Origin: Bacteroidales bacterium M7
GTDB lineage: Bacteria > Bacteroidota > Bacteroidia > Bacteroidales > Muribaculaceae
DNA length: 64,000 nt
Direction: 5' to 3'
NCBI GenBank assembly: GCA_001689515.1
Contig: LUJR01000035.1
Location: 1-64,000, forward strand
Part shown: piece by piece, positions 21,794 through 29,576 of the stretch
Layout: every line of letters begins with the position of its first letter
Numbering within the stretch: the stretch's first letter is position 1
The notes under the pieces: model-generated
The model's database searches: none
Told to the model about the DNA's origin: nothing
Seen by the model: the letters and a program-made list of their open reading frames with translations, nothing else
Translations under genes and position numbers: made by a program

Positions 21794-22864
21794 ATGAAAT
21801 CTAAATTCTCCGTTCTCCGCTCTATACGACGTAAGGAATTTGATGCTGAGAACTATATTACAAAACCATTTGCCTTTAATGGTAAGCAGAAGTCAGTCTA
21901 TGAGAATGCGAACCTATCAATATTTGTAAACGAATCGTGTAATGCAGACTGTCGGTTCTGTATAGATCAGTTGCGATTTGAGGGCAAAGGCAAGACTTTC
22001 ATCAAAGAAAGAATCTCTGATGATGAAGAATATTTTACCCGGTTGGCTGAGGTATTGGAAACCATACGCCCCCTTAATCCGTCAATATCTATCACTGGTG
22101 GGGAGCCAACTAAATCCCATCGACTACTGCGTATCTTAAAACTTGTTTCCAAATACAACTTCCGAAAGCGAGTAATCACAACTAATGGAAGTGGATTACT
22201 CGATATTGTTGATGGGAAACGCATAATAGACCATATTATTGAAAATGGGTTTCATCATCTGAATATTTCCAAAACGCATTATCTTGAGAATGTGAATGCG
22301 GATATTATGAAATTCAGTAACAGCTACTTCTGCAATGAGCAGATGCACGAAGTTGTAAAAGTAGCCTTGTCTGGAAATGTTAGGCCACGCCTAAGTTGCC
22401 TTCTTCTGAAAAGTGGAATCAGTAGCATTGAGGCAATGATGCGTTATTTGGATTTCTATGGAGAAATGGGGGTAGATAATATAATATTCCGGGAAACAAT
22501 GGATTACGATAAGTCAGTAATGCATAACATTCCGAAGTTACGTTTTCTTGAAGAACAAAAGATTAAGTTGGATGACATCTGGAGCGAGATTGATCTCATG
22601 CCGCATATTTTCCGGCCTATAACTCAAGTGTTGGGATATTACTATTATTGCGAGGTTTACAAGTATAAGAATATCGATGTCGTAATGGAGAGCGCAGATC
22701 TTTCCGCCATAGACCCACAAAAAGAAAAAACACCAGATACGGTTTTTGAAATAGTCTTCCATCCAAATGGAAACCTATGCGGATCTTGGCTCGAAGATGA
22801 AGATATTCTCTTGCCTTACGAATGTAGTGGTAGCCAGCTCAGTTATTCAACCAGAGGAATTTAA
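21794..22864 (+). CDS. radical SAM enzyme (MoaA-like fold)
   Basis: 356 aa. CxxxCxxC motif C49-NAD-C53-RF-C56, TGGEPT at 101-106 (SAM-binding GGE), then RVITTNGSG and HHLNISKTH strands show a full radical-SAM core. Cysteines in the C-terminal third (YYYCEVYK; NGNLCGSW; LPYECSG) could hold a second cluster, as in SPASM/Twitch enzymes. The substrate is unknown. Together with the SplB-like enzyme at 15565 the phage has two, suggesting base or peptide modification. Confidence 0.8.
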   Translation: MKSKFSVLRSIRRKEFDAENYITKPFAFNGKQKSVYENANLSIFVNESCNADCRFCIDQLRFEGKGKTFIKERISDDEEYFTRLAEVLETIRPLNPSISITGGEPTKSHRLLRILKLVSKYNFRKRVITTNGSGLLDIVDGKRIIDHIIENGFHHLNISKTHYLENVNADIMKFSNSYFCNEQMHEVVKVALSGNVRPRLSCLLLKSGISSIEAMMRYLDFYGEMGVDNIIFRETMDYDKSVMHNIPKLRFLEEQKIKLDDIWSEIDLMPHIFRPITQVLGYYYYCEVYKYKNIDVVMESADLSAIDPQKEKTPDTVFEIVFHPNGNLCGSWLEDEDILLPYECSGSQLSYSTRGI

Positions 22865-22894
22865 TACACCCCCATAATAAACGAAAAAAACATC

Positions 22895-23272
22895 ATGTGT
22901 AATTGTAAGAATGTAGAGCTCGGTTCTTTCGACAATCAGATTGAGATATACCACGAAACACTCGGAAGAAAGATATGGGTAGATACTTGCATCGTCGAAG
23001 AAGTTATCGAGCTACTTAGTAATGGCGTGAAAACTACCGGTAGTTGCTGCGGCCACAACAAGACAATTCCATCAATAGTCGTGGCGCCAGAATCAATCCC
23101 ATTGATGGAGGCTATGGGTTACAAACACTGGTTCAATCCATGTGTGCCAAGAGGCAAGTATTCACGCACGTTCTTCTTTGCCAAAAGTGTCAAGTGCTCG
23201 TGGTGGATAAAACTCAAACGGATTTGGCTTCCGTGGATATGGCTTCACATCATTAAACTGCCGGAGCCATAA
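22895..23272 (+). CDS. Cys-rich small protein
   Basis: 125 aa. It starts MCNCKN and has a TTGSCCGHNKTIPSIVVAPE segment (about 47-66) with the SCCGH signature seen in small phage and integrative-element proteins; the C-terminus is aromatic and basic (CSWWIKLKRIWLPWIWL), perhaps membrane-peripheral. Metal binding is likely. Function unknown. Confidence 0.6.
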   Translation: MCNCKNVELGSFDNQIEIYHETLGRKIWVDTCIVEEVIELLSNGVKTTGSCCGHNKTIPSIVVAPESIPLMEAMGYKHWFNPCVPRGKYSRTFFFAKSVKCSWWIKLKRIWLPWIWLHIIKLPEP

Positions 23273-23504
23273 ACAAAGAAAGTGAGCGGGCCCTCACGGG
23301 TTAACTCACTTAAATGCAAATAAGATATTTAATCAAAAACCCCAGTTGCCCCAGTAAAAAGGGCAAGGGACTCTAAACTAAATATCCATAGTGCAAAGAT
23401 AACGAAAAAAGCCCAAATAATCATCATTTTAAGTGTGAAAAATCACCAAAAGCGCAATCCCTAACCTTATCAACTAATCATATTGATTATTTTATCTATA
23501 AATA
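23273..23504 (+). promoter_or_regulatory. intergenic region with an orphan leader box and hairpins
   Basis: A leader box TGCAAATAAG (23315-23324) preceded by CTCACTTAAA stands without a recognisable promoter or a gene behind it. Two hairpins flank it: GTGAG/CTCAC (23282-23296) and TTGCCC/GGGCAA (around 23348-23366). The rest, to 23504, shows AT-rich operator-like fragments only. I see no coding sequence. Confidence 0.4.
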
Positions 23505-23536
23505 CTTGGCTAATCTACGCATTTTGATTATCTTTG
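23505..23536 (+). promoter_or_regulatory. promoter of the ParB/terminase unit
   Basis: CTTG at 23505-23508, a 20-bp spacer and TATCTTTG at 23529-23536. A degenerate operator TACGCATTTTGATTA (23516-23530) lies between the boxes and a TAATCATATTGATTA dyad upstream. The leader box is missing, so this promoter differs from the shared cassette. Confidence 0.5.
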
Positions 23537-23561
23537 CGCTTAGAAAACTATCAATATCACA

Positions 23562-24233
23562 ATGGATAAAAAAGACATACGAAAACTTAAACCCAATCCT
23601 GACAATCCTCGTACCATGAGCGAGTTTATGGAGGGAAAGCTGATCGAGAGTCTGCTCGTATTTCCGAAGATGCTCGAATTGCGCCCCATTCTCGTAAACC
23701 AAGACGATGTAATTGTTGGCGGTAACGGTCGCGTACAGTGCTTGAACAAAATTCTTGAACTCGATGACAATGAGATTGAGGATTATCTGTTCAACCAGAA
23801 GAAATTCCGTATGGCCTCTGACGAGGAGAAAACTGCGCTTCTCGCTTTCTGGGCCAAATGGAAGAAAAAGCCCACAGTGTTCGTTCGCATACTCGATAAT
23901 GTTTCTGCCGAGGAAGAGAAAGAGATTCTTATAAAAGACAATCTCCACTACGGCGAAGATGACATCGAAATAATGAAGCGCCATTTCGAGCGTGAGGCCA
24001 TCGGCGACTACCTCGGCTATGTGGCGTGGAACCTCTACGACTACGACGACAAAATCAACGACAAGAATCTTGACCTATCCAAGACATATCCTGAAAAATT
24101 CAAATGCGGTTATGTGGAATGTCAGATGACAGACCAAGAATTTAAAGGCCTTTCTGCACGTCTTGATGAATATCTTCAGGAGCACGACGGCATAAGTGAT
24201 GGATTTTTAACTGAATTACTTCTCGGCAAATGA
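23562..24233 (+). CDS. phage ParB-like (sulfiredoxin-fold) protein 1
   Basis: 223 aa. The N-terminal part follows the ParB/Srx plan: IRKLKPNPDNPR (6-17), ELRPILVNQDDVIVGGNGR (about 40-58) as ParB box, then EEEKEILIKDNLHYGEDD (about 124-141), a signature of phage ParB-like proteins linked to DNA methylases. The C-terminus (TYPEKFKCGYVECQMTDQEF) is a small extra domain. No HTH for parS binding is seen. It overlaps the second ParB gene by four bases. Confidence 0.75.
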   Translation: MDKKDIRKLKPNPDNPRTMSEFMEGKLIESLLVFPKMLELRPILVNQDDVIVGGNGRVQCLNKILELDDNEIEDYLFNQKKFRMASDEEKTALLAFWAKWKKKPTVFVRILDNVSAEEEKEILIKDNLHYGEDDIEIMKRHFEREAIGDYLGYVAWNLYDYDDKINDKNLDLSKTYPEKFKCGYVECQMTDQEFKGLSARLDEYLQEHDGISDGFLTELLLGK

Positions 24234-24952
24234 AAAAGGACATCAAAGAACTTATCATAAACCCCATCAATCCTCGTAAGATTGTCGTGGGGCAAAAGCG
24301 TCGTCTTCAGCAGAGCATAATGCTCTTCCCGAAGATGCTCTATTACCGCGACATTATTGTCAACAAAGACAATGTAGTGCTTGCCGGCAACCAGCGCACC
24401 ACAATTCTCAAGGAAATCCTGACAACTACCCCGATGGATTGGATGGTAATCCTTCAGGAGAACGAAAAGTGGCTCGGCATGACCGAGAAACAGCGTGACG
24501 CAGTAATCGATTACTGGAAAGAATGGCTCGAAAATCCAATTGTTCATGTCACGGTGGCCGACCTATCCGAAGAAGAGGAAAAGGAACTGATTATCAAAGA
24601 TAACAATGAGTTTGGCGAGTTCGACTACACCAAGCTCCAGCAAATGTACGATGAAATCAACCTCGTAAATTTCGGCTTCGATGAAGGTCTGTTCTATAAT
24701 CCTGACGATGATGACACTGTAATGACCAAGATTAAGGGTTCTACTCCGAAGAAAATTAACATGCTGACATTCGGCAAGTATGTCGTGTCTGTAACCAAGG
24801 AGGAATACGAAGCCCTTGTGAGTCGCTACAATGACTACGTGGACCAGACCGGTGTCAACTTCGGTTTCGTTAAGAGCCTACTGGAGGATTCCGCGCCTAT
24901 CGATCAGGACAGTGGAGAGGATTCTGACACGGTATTTGAAATGCCTGAATAA
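24230..24952 (+). CDS. phage ParB-like (sulfiredoxin-fold) protein 2
   Basis: 240 aa, paralogous to the preceding protein: ELIINPINPRKI start, DIIVNKDNVVLAGNQRT box (about 43-59), EEEKELIIKDNNEFGEFDY (about 118-136). The tail ends in an acidic stretch (SGEDSDTVFEMPE). The duplication with divergence implies separate roles or partners. The enzymatic potential of this fold (nuclease or kinase) cannot be judged from sequence alone. Confidence 0.75.
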   Translation: MKKDIKELIINPINPRKIVVGQKRRLQQSIMLFPKMLYYRDIIVNKDNVVLAGNQRTTILKEILTTTPMDWMVILQENEKWLGMTEKQRDAVIDYWKEWLENPIVHVTVADLSEEEEKELIIKDNNEFGEFDYTKLQQMYDEINLVNFGFDEGLFYNPDDDDTVMTKIKGSTPKKINMLTFGKYVVSVTKEEYEALVSRYNDYVDQTGVNFGFVKSLLEDSAPIDQDSGEDSDTVFEMPE

Positions 24953-24987
24953 ATATTTCCCCAAAACGACTAAATATCACAACAATC

Positions 24988-26367
24988 ATGGATTACGTAA
25001 AATTCGCAGACATCCGACCAGCATCTTACAATCCCCGTAAGATTACTGACGAGGCATTTGTGGAGTTGCAGGGTAGCTTAAAGACACTCGGCTTCATTCT
25101 TCCGATTATCGTCAACCGCGACAACATGACAATCGTTGCCGGGCACCAACGTACCAAGGCCGCAACGGCTGTAGGACTCACGGAAGCACCGGTTTACTTC
25201 ATAAGCGGTGTTGACATCGAATCTGAAATCCTCTTCAACCAAGTCCACAATGGCGTGGAACTTGAACCCGAAAAGTTGAGCAAGTGCAAAGCTTCTCGTG
25301 AAGCCGGGACTTTTCACGATGACATTCCCGCCTCAGACTTTGAGATTGTCGAAGCCAACGCTTCTATTGTGAAAGACATCTGCCGTCTTATCGTTAAATT
25401 CGGCGATGCTCTCTGCGCTATCGTATGTGGCGATGAGGTGGTCTTCGGAAACAACTACATCAAAGCTGCAGCAACTCTCGGCTATCCCATTCATTGCTAC
25501 TTCCTCGAGGGAGGCAAGCGTGGTATCTTCGACTACTACTTCAAGAAAGACTACGGAGTGTTCAACTATGAGCATATCGAGCGAGCCGACTTTATGCAGG
25601 GGCGAGCCCAGCCCCCGCGTCACAAGGGTATAGACTGGTCAGTTCTTTATCGTGAGGTTGTGCCCCACCTGGAAAAAGAAGACAAGCGTAAAGTGAAGAT
25701 CTTGGACTTCGGTTGCGGCAAGGCAATGTTCATCAACAAACTCCGCCGCGAACTCGGCTACCGCTACGCCATCGGTCTTGAATTCTTCAATCACAACCTG
25801 AAGGGCATATCAATTGCCAAAGGCCACGAAATGATTGATGCGTTCATTTCCTACATCAAAGAGAATGGCATAATCAATGGTGGTGTGTTCGATTACACCA
25901 TCTGCGACGCAGTGCTGAACTCTGTGAACACGCAGTATGCTGAAGATGCCGTACTGACCTGTCTCAATCTATTCACAAAGATGGGTGGCAAGGTATTCGT
26001 GTCCGGTCGCTCGAAGGAAGTTGCAATGAAGCAGTACGGAGCTAAGCGCAACACTGTGGATTGCACGACAACCGTTCAGTTCTTCGATGAGAACGGTCTT
26101 ACCGCCTTCATGCAGGAGGGCCAATGGTTCTTCCAGAAGTTCCTCACAAAGGAGCAGGTTCAGGCTATGTTCGAGCGTTTCGGCTTTGAGTCTTTCATGC
26201 AGTATAACAAATCCGGCTATTGGGGCTGGGGGGCTTACAAAGTCCGTGAGTTGACACGCGAAGAGTACATCAACGCCATCAACTACGAGTTCAATCTCAA
26301 CCTCCCGAACAATCAGTCATACAACCGTCAGGGCGATATCCTTCCGCTGTTTGGGTTGAACGATTAA
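24988..26367 (+). CDS. ParB domain fused to class I SAM methyltransferase
   Basis: 459 aa. Residues 1-115 are a ParB/Srx domain (FADIRPASYNPRKITDEA; IVAGHQRTKAA near 50-60). From about 200 a second domain carries a Rossmann motif I VKILDFGCGKAMFINKL (about 231-247), an acidic strand end GLE and a later FDYTICDAVLNSV strand, giving a complete class I methyltransferase core without a (D/N)PP(Y/F) motif. Such ParB-methyltransferase fusions occur in phages and DNA-modification islands. It is the third ParB-fold gene in a row. Confidence 0.8.
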   Translation: MDYVKFADIRPASYNPRKITDEAFVELQGSLKTLGFILPIIVNRDNMTIVAGHQRTKAATAVGLTEAPVYFISGVDIESEILFNQVHNGVELEPEKLSKCKASREAGTFHDDIPASDFEIVEANASIVKDICRLIVKFGDALCAIVCGDEVVFGNNYIKAAATLGYPIHCYFLEGGKRGIFDYYFKKDYGVFNYEHIERADFMQGRAQPPRHKGIDWSVLYREVVPHLEKEDKRKVKILDFGCGKAMFINKLRRELGYRYAIGLEFFNHNLKGISIAKGHEMIDAFISYIKENGIINGGVFDYTICDAVLNSVNTQYAEDAVLTCLNLFTKMGGKVFVSGRSKEVAMKQYGAKRNTVDCTTTVQFFDENGLTAFMQEGQWFFQKFLTKEQVQAMFERFGFESFMQYNKSGYWGWGAYKVRELTREEYINAINYEFNLNLPNNQSYNRQGDILPLFGLND

Positions 26368-26379
26368 GGTGCTGAAAAT

Positions 26380-26459
26380 TTGCAAATTTGATGATGGCTT
26401 AACCTTGCCAAAATTTGCATAATTGATTAAAATTCAGTATCTTTGTTATTGCAAATAAG
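26380..26459 (+). promoter_or_regulatory. promoter cassette with two operators and leader box
   Basis: Operators TTGCAAATTTGATGA (26380-26394) and TTGCATAATTGATTA (26415-26429), 35 bp apart; TTTG (26414-26417), 20-bp spacer, TATCTTTG (26438-26445); leader box TGCAAATAAG (26450-26459). The second operator covers the -33 box. It drives the terminase-side operon. Confidence 0.7.
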
Positions 26460-26479
26460 ATATTTAATCAACGACTCAA

Positions 26480-26959
26480 ATGGTAGAAATAGAATACTGT
26501 GAGTTTCGCAACACCTACAAAATTCTATGGTTGCGATACGTCTATGGTGTTGACCTCAACACCCACTGCATGAAATCCCTACTCGGTCATAATGACAAGC
26601 GTGTCCGTGGATTTATGCGTTCATTGCCCCCAAATCTTGAACTTGAAGAAAGTCGATTCTACTATCTCTGTGGCGTCGATGTGAACTTTGATTGGAACAA
26701 AAATCTCCATGTGGCTTTCGTGCGCAGTGTAGGCCGTCAGATTATCATTGACAACGAATTTGTCAAGCTGAAAATCAATAATGCGCGGCAGATATTCATC
26801 GACACGAAATACATAAATTGGCGACTCCCTCAATCAAGAAACCGGCTCTTCAGCACTTGCCGAAATTGGCAATTCGCTAATATGCTTGCATCGCTACCCG
26901 ACGTGCCGCAGTCTCCCACTCAACAGCAATTTGGATTATTTGACGACCCCAAAACCTAA
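26480..26959 (+). CDS. hypothetical protein with clamp-binding-like tail
   Basis: 159 aa. A basic, strand-rich body (KILWLRYVYGVDLNTH; LHVAFVRSVGRQIIIDNEFV) of unknown fold. The C-terminus QQQFGLFDDPKT contains QFGLF, a QxxLF sliding-clamp-binding-like motif preceded by a flexible Pro/Thr/Gln linker. It is the first gene behind its promoter and precedes the small terminase gene by 3 bp. Confidence 0.6.
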   Translation: MVEIEYCEFRNTYKILWLRYVYGVDLNTHCMKSLLGHNDKRVRGFMRSLPPNLELEESRFYYLCGVDVNFDWNKNLHVAFVRSVGRQIIIDNEFVKLKINNARQIFIDTKYINWRLPQSRNRLFSTCRNWQFANMLASLPDVPQSPTQQQFGLFDDPKT

Positions 26960-26962
26960 AAT

Positions 26963-27361
26963 ATGCGAAAACCAAATTTTGACGAGTTTGAAGACGCGAT
27001 AAGAAAGACCGGCGGCAATCTGACACAGACCGCCGGCATTCTTGGCGTGACGCGTCAGACCATTCATAACTGGATTCGCGAAGACGAAATGTTCAAGGCT
27101 GCTGTAAAGGATTCGCGAATGAAGCTATTCGACCAGTGCCTCGATGCTGCCCGTATTATAGCCCTTGGCATACCCCATATCGATCCTGCTACCGGCCACA
27201 TTATCGGTTGGAAAGAGAAACCAGACGGCCAGATGTTGCGGTATATGCTATCGACGCTCGGCCGAGAAGAAGGCTTCGGCGAATCTGTTAATGTCAATCT
27301 TGAGAACCCAATGCCAACAGTCATCAATATTGTGCGTGACCCCGACGTGAAGCGAGATTAA
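26963..27361 (+). CDS. small terminase subunit-like HTH protein
   Basis: 132 aa. A Fis-type helix-turn-helix (GGNLTQTAGILGVTRQTIHN, about 18-37, then WIRED) is followed by helices and a HIDPATGHIIGWKEKPDGQM loop and a C-terminal acidic strand. Size, HTH type and position two to five genes upstream of the large terminase fit a small terminase subunit that recognises the packaging site. Alternatively it is a general DNA-binding regulator. Confidence 0.65.
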   Translation: MRKPNFDEFEDAIRKTGGNLTQTAGILGVTRQTIHNWIREDEMFKAAVKDSRMKLFDQCLDAARIIALGIPHIDPATGHIIGWKEKPDGQMLRYMLSTLGREEGFGESVNVNLENPMPTVINIVRDPDVKRD

Positions 27362-27367
27362 AGTGCC

Positions 27368-29041
27368 GTGATTGAGATATTCTTCATAGAGAAAGAGAAG
27401 GAGGGCTATTATGAATTGAATTTCTATAATAGCCCTGCTTTGGCATACTTTATTCAGAAAATCCCATCGGCGCGATTCATAATGCGTGATAGGTGTTGGA
27501 GAGTGGATTTCCAGCATCGCCGGTTCTTGAAGGAATTTTGTGAATATGCTGTCAAGCGAGGTCTTGCCTCTGGAGTCCATCGTGTAGATGACCGTTCCGA
27601 GATTCTTGGCTTCCCGGAACGCATGCCGGACTTGCAGTACCCAATCACTCACTTGAAATTGCCTCCCTTTGACTACCAACGACAGGGGATTCAATACATG
27701 ATTGAGCATAAGCGGTGTTTCAATGGCGACGATATGGGTCTCGGCAAAACTATGCAGAGTATCGCTGCGGTATCTATTGCCAGAGCGTATCCATGTCTTG
27801 TCGTAGCTCCGGCGACAATGAAAGTGACATGGCAAAGAGAGTTTCAGCGATTCATTGGCAAGCAAGCCATAATACTTTCTGATGCGAATAAAAATAACTG
27901 GCATAAGCATTTTGAAACGGGCACTTGCAATGTATTCATCACGAACTATGAAAGCGTCAAGAAGTATTTTGTAAGCCGTGTACGTGGCAGAACCACTGTC
28001 AAGAACATTGTCCTTGATAAGAGAGCCGGAATGTTCAAGTCGGTTATCATCGACGAATCCCACCGCTGTTGCAATACGACGGCTTTGTGGAGCCTATACC
28101 TCGAAGCACTTTGCGCCAACAAGGAATACATATGGCTATTGACTGGCACTCCCATTGTCACCAGCAATGAGGATTTGATACAGCAACTCCGTATCATGCG
28201 ACGCATAGATGATTTCGGGGGCGCGGCCAGATTCAGAGAGAGATACTGCCAAGGCACGGATAAATCCTCGAATCTATACGAGCTTCATTACCGCCTATGG
28301 CAATCGTGCTATTTCCGCAGGGATAAAAGTCTTGCCTTGAAAGACCTTCCGGAGAAAACCCGCCAGTATCTCACAGTGGATATTGATAACCGCCAGGAAT
28401 ACGAATTTGCAGAGAATGATCTTATCCGCTATCTGATGGAATATGAATCTGCCTCGGACTCTAAACTCCGAAGCGCGGCAAGGGCCACGGCCATGGTACA
28501 GATTAACCACCTCCGGCAAATATCGGCACGCGGAAAAATGAAAGAGGCTATCAACTTCATTCACGATGTCATCGATGGCGGCGATAAGCTCATTGTCTTC
28601 GCATTTCACAAGACGGTCATCGCGGACATAATGAAAGCGTTCCCCGGCACGGTAACAGTAACTGGCTCTGACTCGCAGGAGAAAAAGCAAGCGGCAATAG
28701 ATAAGTTCCAAAACACCCCAGATTGTAGGCTCATAGCCCTCAATTACAAGTCCGGAGGTGTCGGCATCACTCTCACGGCTGCTTCCCGAACTCTATTTAT
28801 TGAGTTTCCGTGGACGGCTTCGGATTGTGAACAGGCTGAGTGCCGTGCGCATCGTAATGGGCAGAAGAACGCTGTTAACTGCTACTATCTCCTCGCGCGC
28901 AACACTATCGACGAGAGAATCCTTGAGATTATCCAAAAGGAACGCGATGATTCCAGCGTCGTAACCGGCGCCGATAATAACATAGAAGAACGTATCGTGG
29001 ATATGGCTCTTCGGCATTACAAAGACAAACATAAAATTTGA
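27368..29041 (+). CDS. SNF2-family helicase (HARP/SMARCAL1-like)
   Basis: 557 aa with a GTG start at 27368, 6 bp after the previous stop. Residues about 20-60 resemble a short HARP-like DNA annealing domain; DDMGLGKTMQS (about 121-131) is motif I, DESH (about 227-230) motif II, LTGTP motif III, and QAECRAHRNGQ (about 488-498) motif VI. Such phage helicases reanneal or remodel forks and recombination intermediates. Placement between small and large terminase suggests a link with preparing DNA for packaging. Confidence 0.85.
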   Translation: MIEIFFIEKEKEGYYELNFYNSPALAYFIQKIPSARFIMRDRCWRVDFQHRRFLKEFCEYAVKRGLASGVHRVDDRSEILGFPERMPDLQYPITHLKLPPFDYQRQGIQYMIEHKRCFNGDDMGLGKTMQSIAAVSIARAYPCLVVAPATMKVTWQREFQRFIGKQAIILSDANKNNWHKHFETGTCNVFITNYESVKKYFVSRVRGRTTVKNIVLDKRAGMFKSVIIDESHRCCNTTALWSLYLEALCANKEYIWLLTGTPIVTSNEDLIQQLRIMRRIDDFGGAARFRERYCQGTDKSSNLYELHYRLWQSCYFRRDKSLALKDLPEKTRQYLTVDIDNRQEYEFAENDLIRYLMEYESASDSKLRSAARATAMVQINHLRQISARGKMKEAINFIHDVIDGGDKLIVFAFHKTVIADIMKAFPGTVTVTGSDSQEKKQAAIDKFQNTPDCRLIALNYKSGGVGITLTAASRTLFIEFPWTASDCEQAECRAHRNGQKNAVNCYYLLARNTIDERILEIIQKERDDSSVVTGADNNIEERIVDMALRHYKDKHKI

Positions 29042-29045
29042 AAAT

Positions 29046-29273
29046 ATGGCAACAGTTAGAGAGAAGATATTTCTCCGCATGAAAGAACTCAATGTGAAGC
29101 AGGTTGAACTCAGCGATAAGGTTGGCATAAAGACTCAGAATCTTTCAGCCTACCTGAAGGGCAACCGAACGATCCCTTTCGATGTGCTTGAGAAAATCTG
29201 CATGGTGCTTGGCCTGACTCTGGGCAACACCGATGAAGTTTACAAATCACCTAAAACCACAGACAATGTTTAG
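29046..29273 (+). CDS. Cro/XRE-like HTH protein, module 1
   Basis: 75 aa. HTH VELSDKVGIKTQNLSAYLKG (about 19-38) followed by a helix ending CMVLGLTLGNTDEVYKSP. The whole layout matches the first module of the fused double-HTH protein at 6260-6670. It overlaps the start of the second module gene by 8 bases, so the pair should be made in equal amounts. Confidence 0.75.
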   Translation: MATVREKIFLRMKELNVKQVELSDKVGIKTQNLSAYLKGNRTIPFDVLEKICMVLGLTLGNTDEVYKSPKTTDNV

Positions 29274-29502
29274 AGAGAAGATAAAAGGTAAGATGAATGA
29301 GGCCGGTATCTCTGTGAAAGACCTTGCCTCCAAGACGAAGATAAACCCCAGCACTATCTCGTCATTTCTTGTCGGCAACCGCGCCATCAGCAATGAGAAT
29401 CTTGACACGATTCTTGATGCTCTTGAACTCACGCTCGTGCCGAAATCCAAGTTCGTCTATCAGGGCGAAAAGCCCCAGATTGACCCCGGAGTGCAGGTAT
29501 AA
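29266..29502 (+). CDS. Cro/XRE-like HTH protein, module 2
   Basis: 78 aa from the ATG at 29266. HTH ISVKDLASKTKINPSTISSF (about 15-34), G-N-R turn and ALELTLVPKS helix end correspond to module 2 of the 6260-6670 protein. It may form a heterodimer with the 29046 protein. The following 74 bp contain no clear promoter. Confidence 0.75.
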   Translation: MFREKIKGKMNEAGISVKDLASKTKINPSTISSFLVGNRAISNENLDTILDALELTLVPKSKFVYQGEKPQIDPGVQV

Positions 29503-29576
29503 GTTCTCGCACGAAACATTTACGAATTTTACAGTATCCATGGAATAGCCTGAATTGTCAAATATCCCAAAGGTGA

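Noticed and set aside
21592..21795. 67-codon leftward frame in the gap before the radical-SAM gene
   Set aside because: Composition is rich in Arg, Ser and Cys with no start signal, and it runs against the operon.
23496..23984. 162-codon leftward frame opposite the first ParB-like gene
   Set aside because: It mirrors the codon pattern of the rightward ParB-like gene, which has clear motifs and a promoter.
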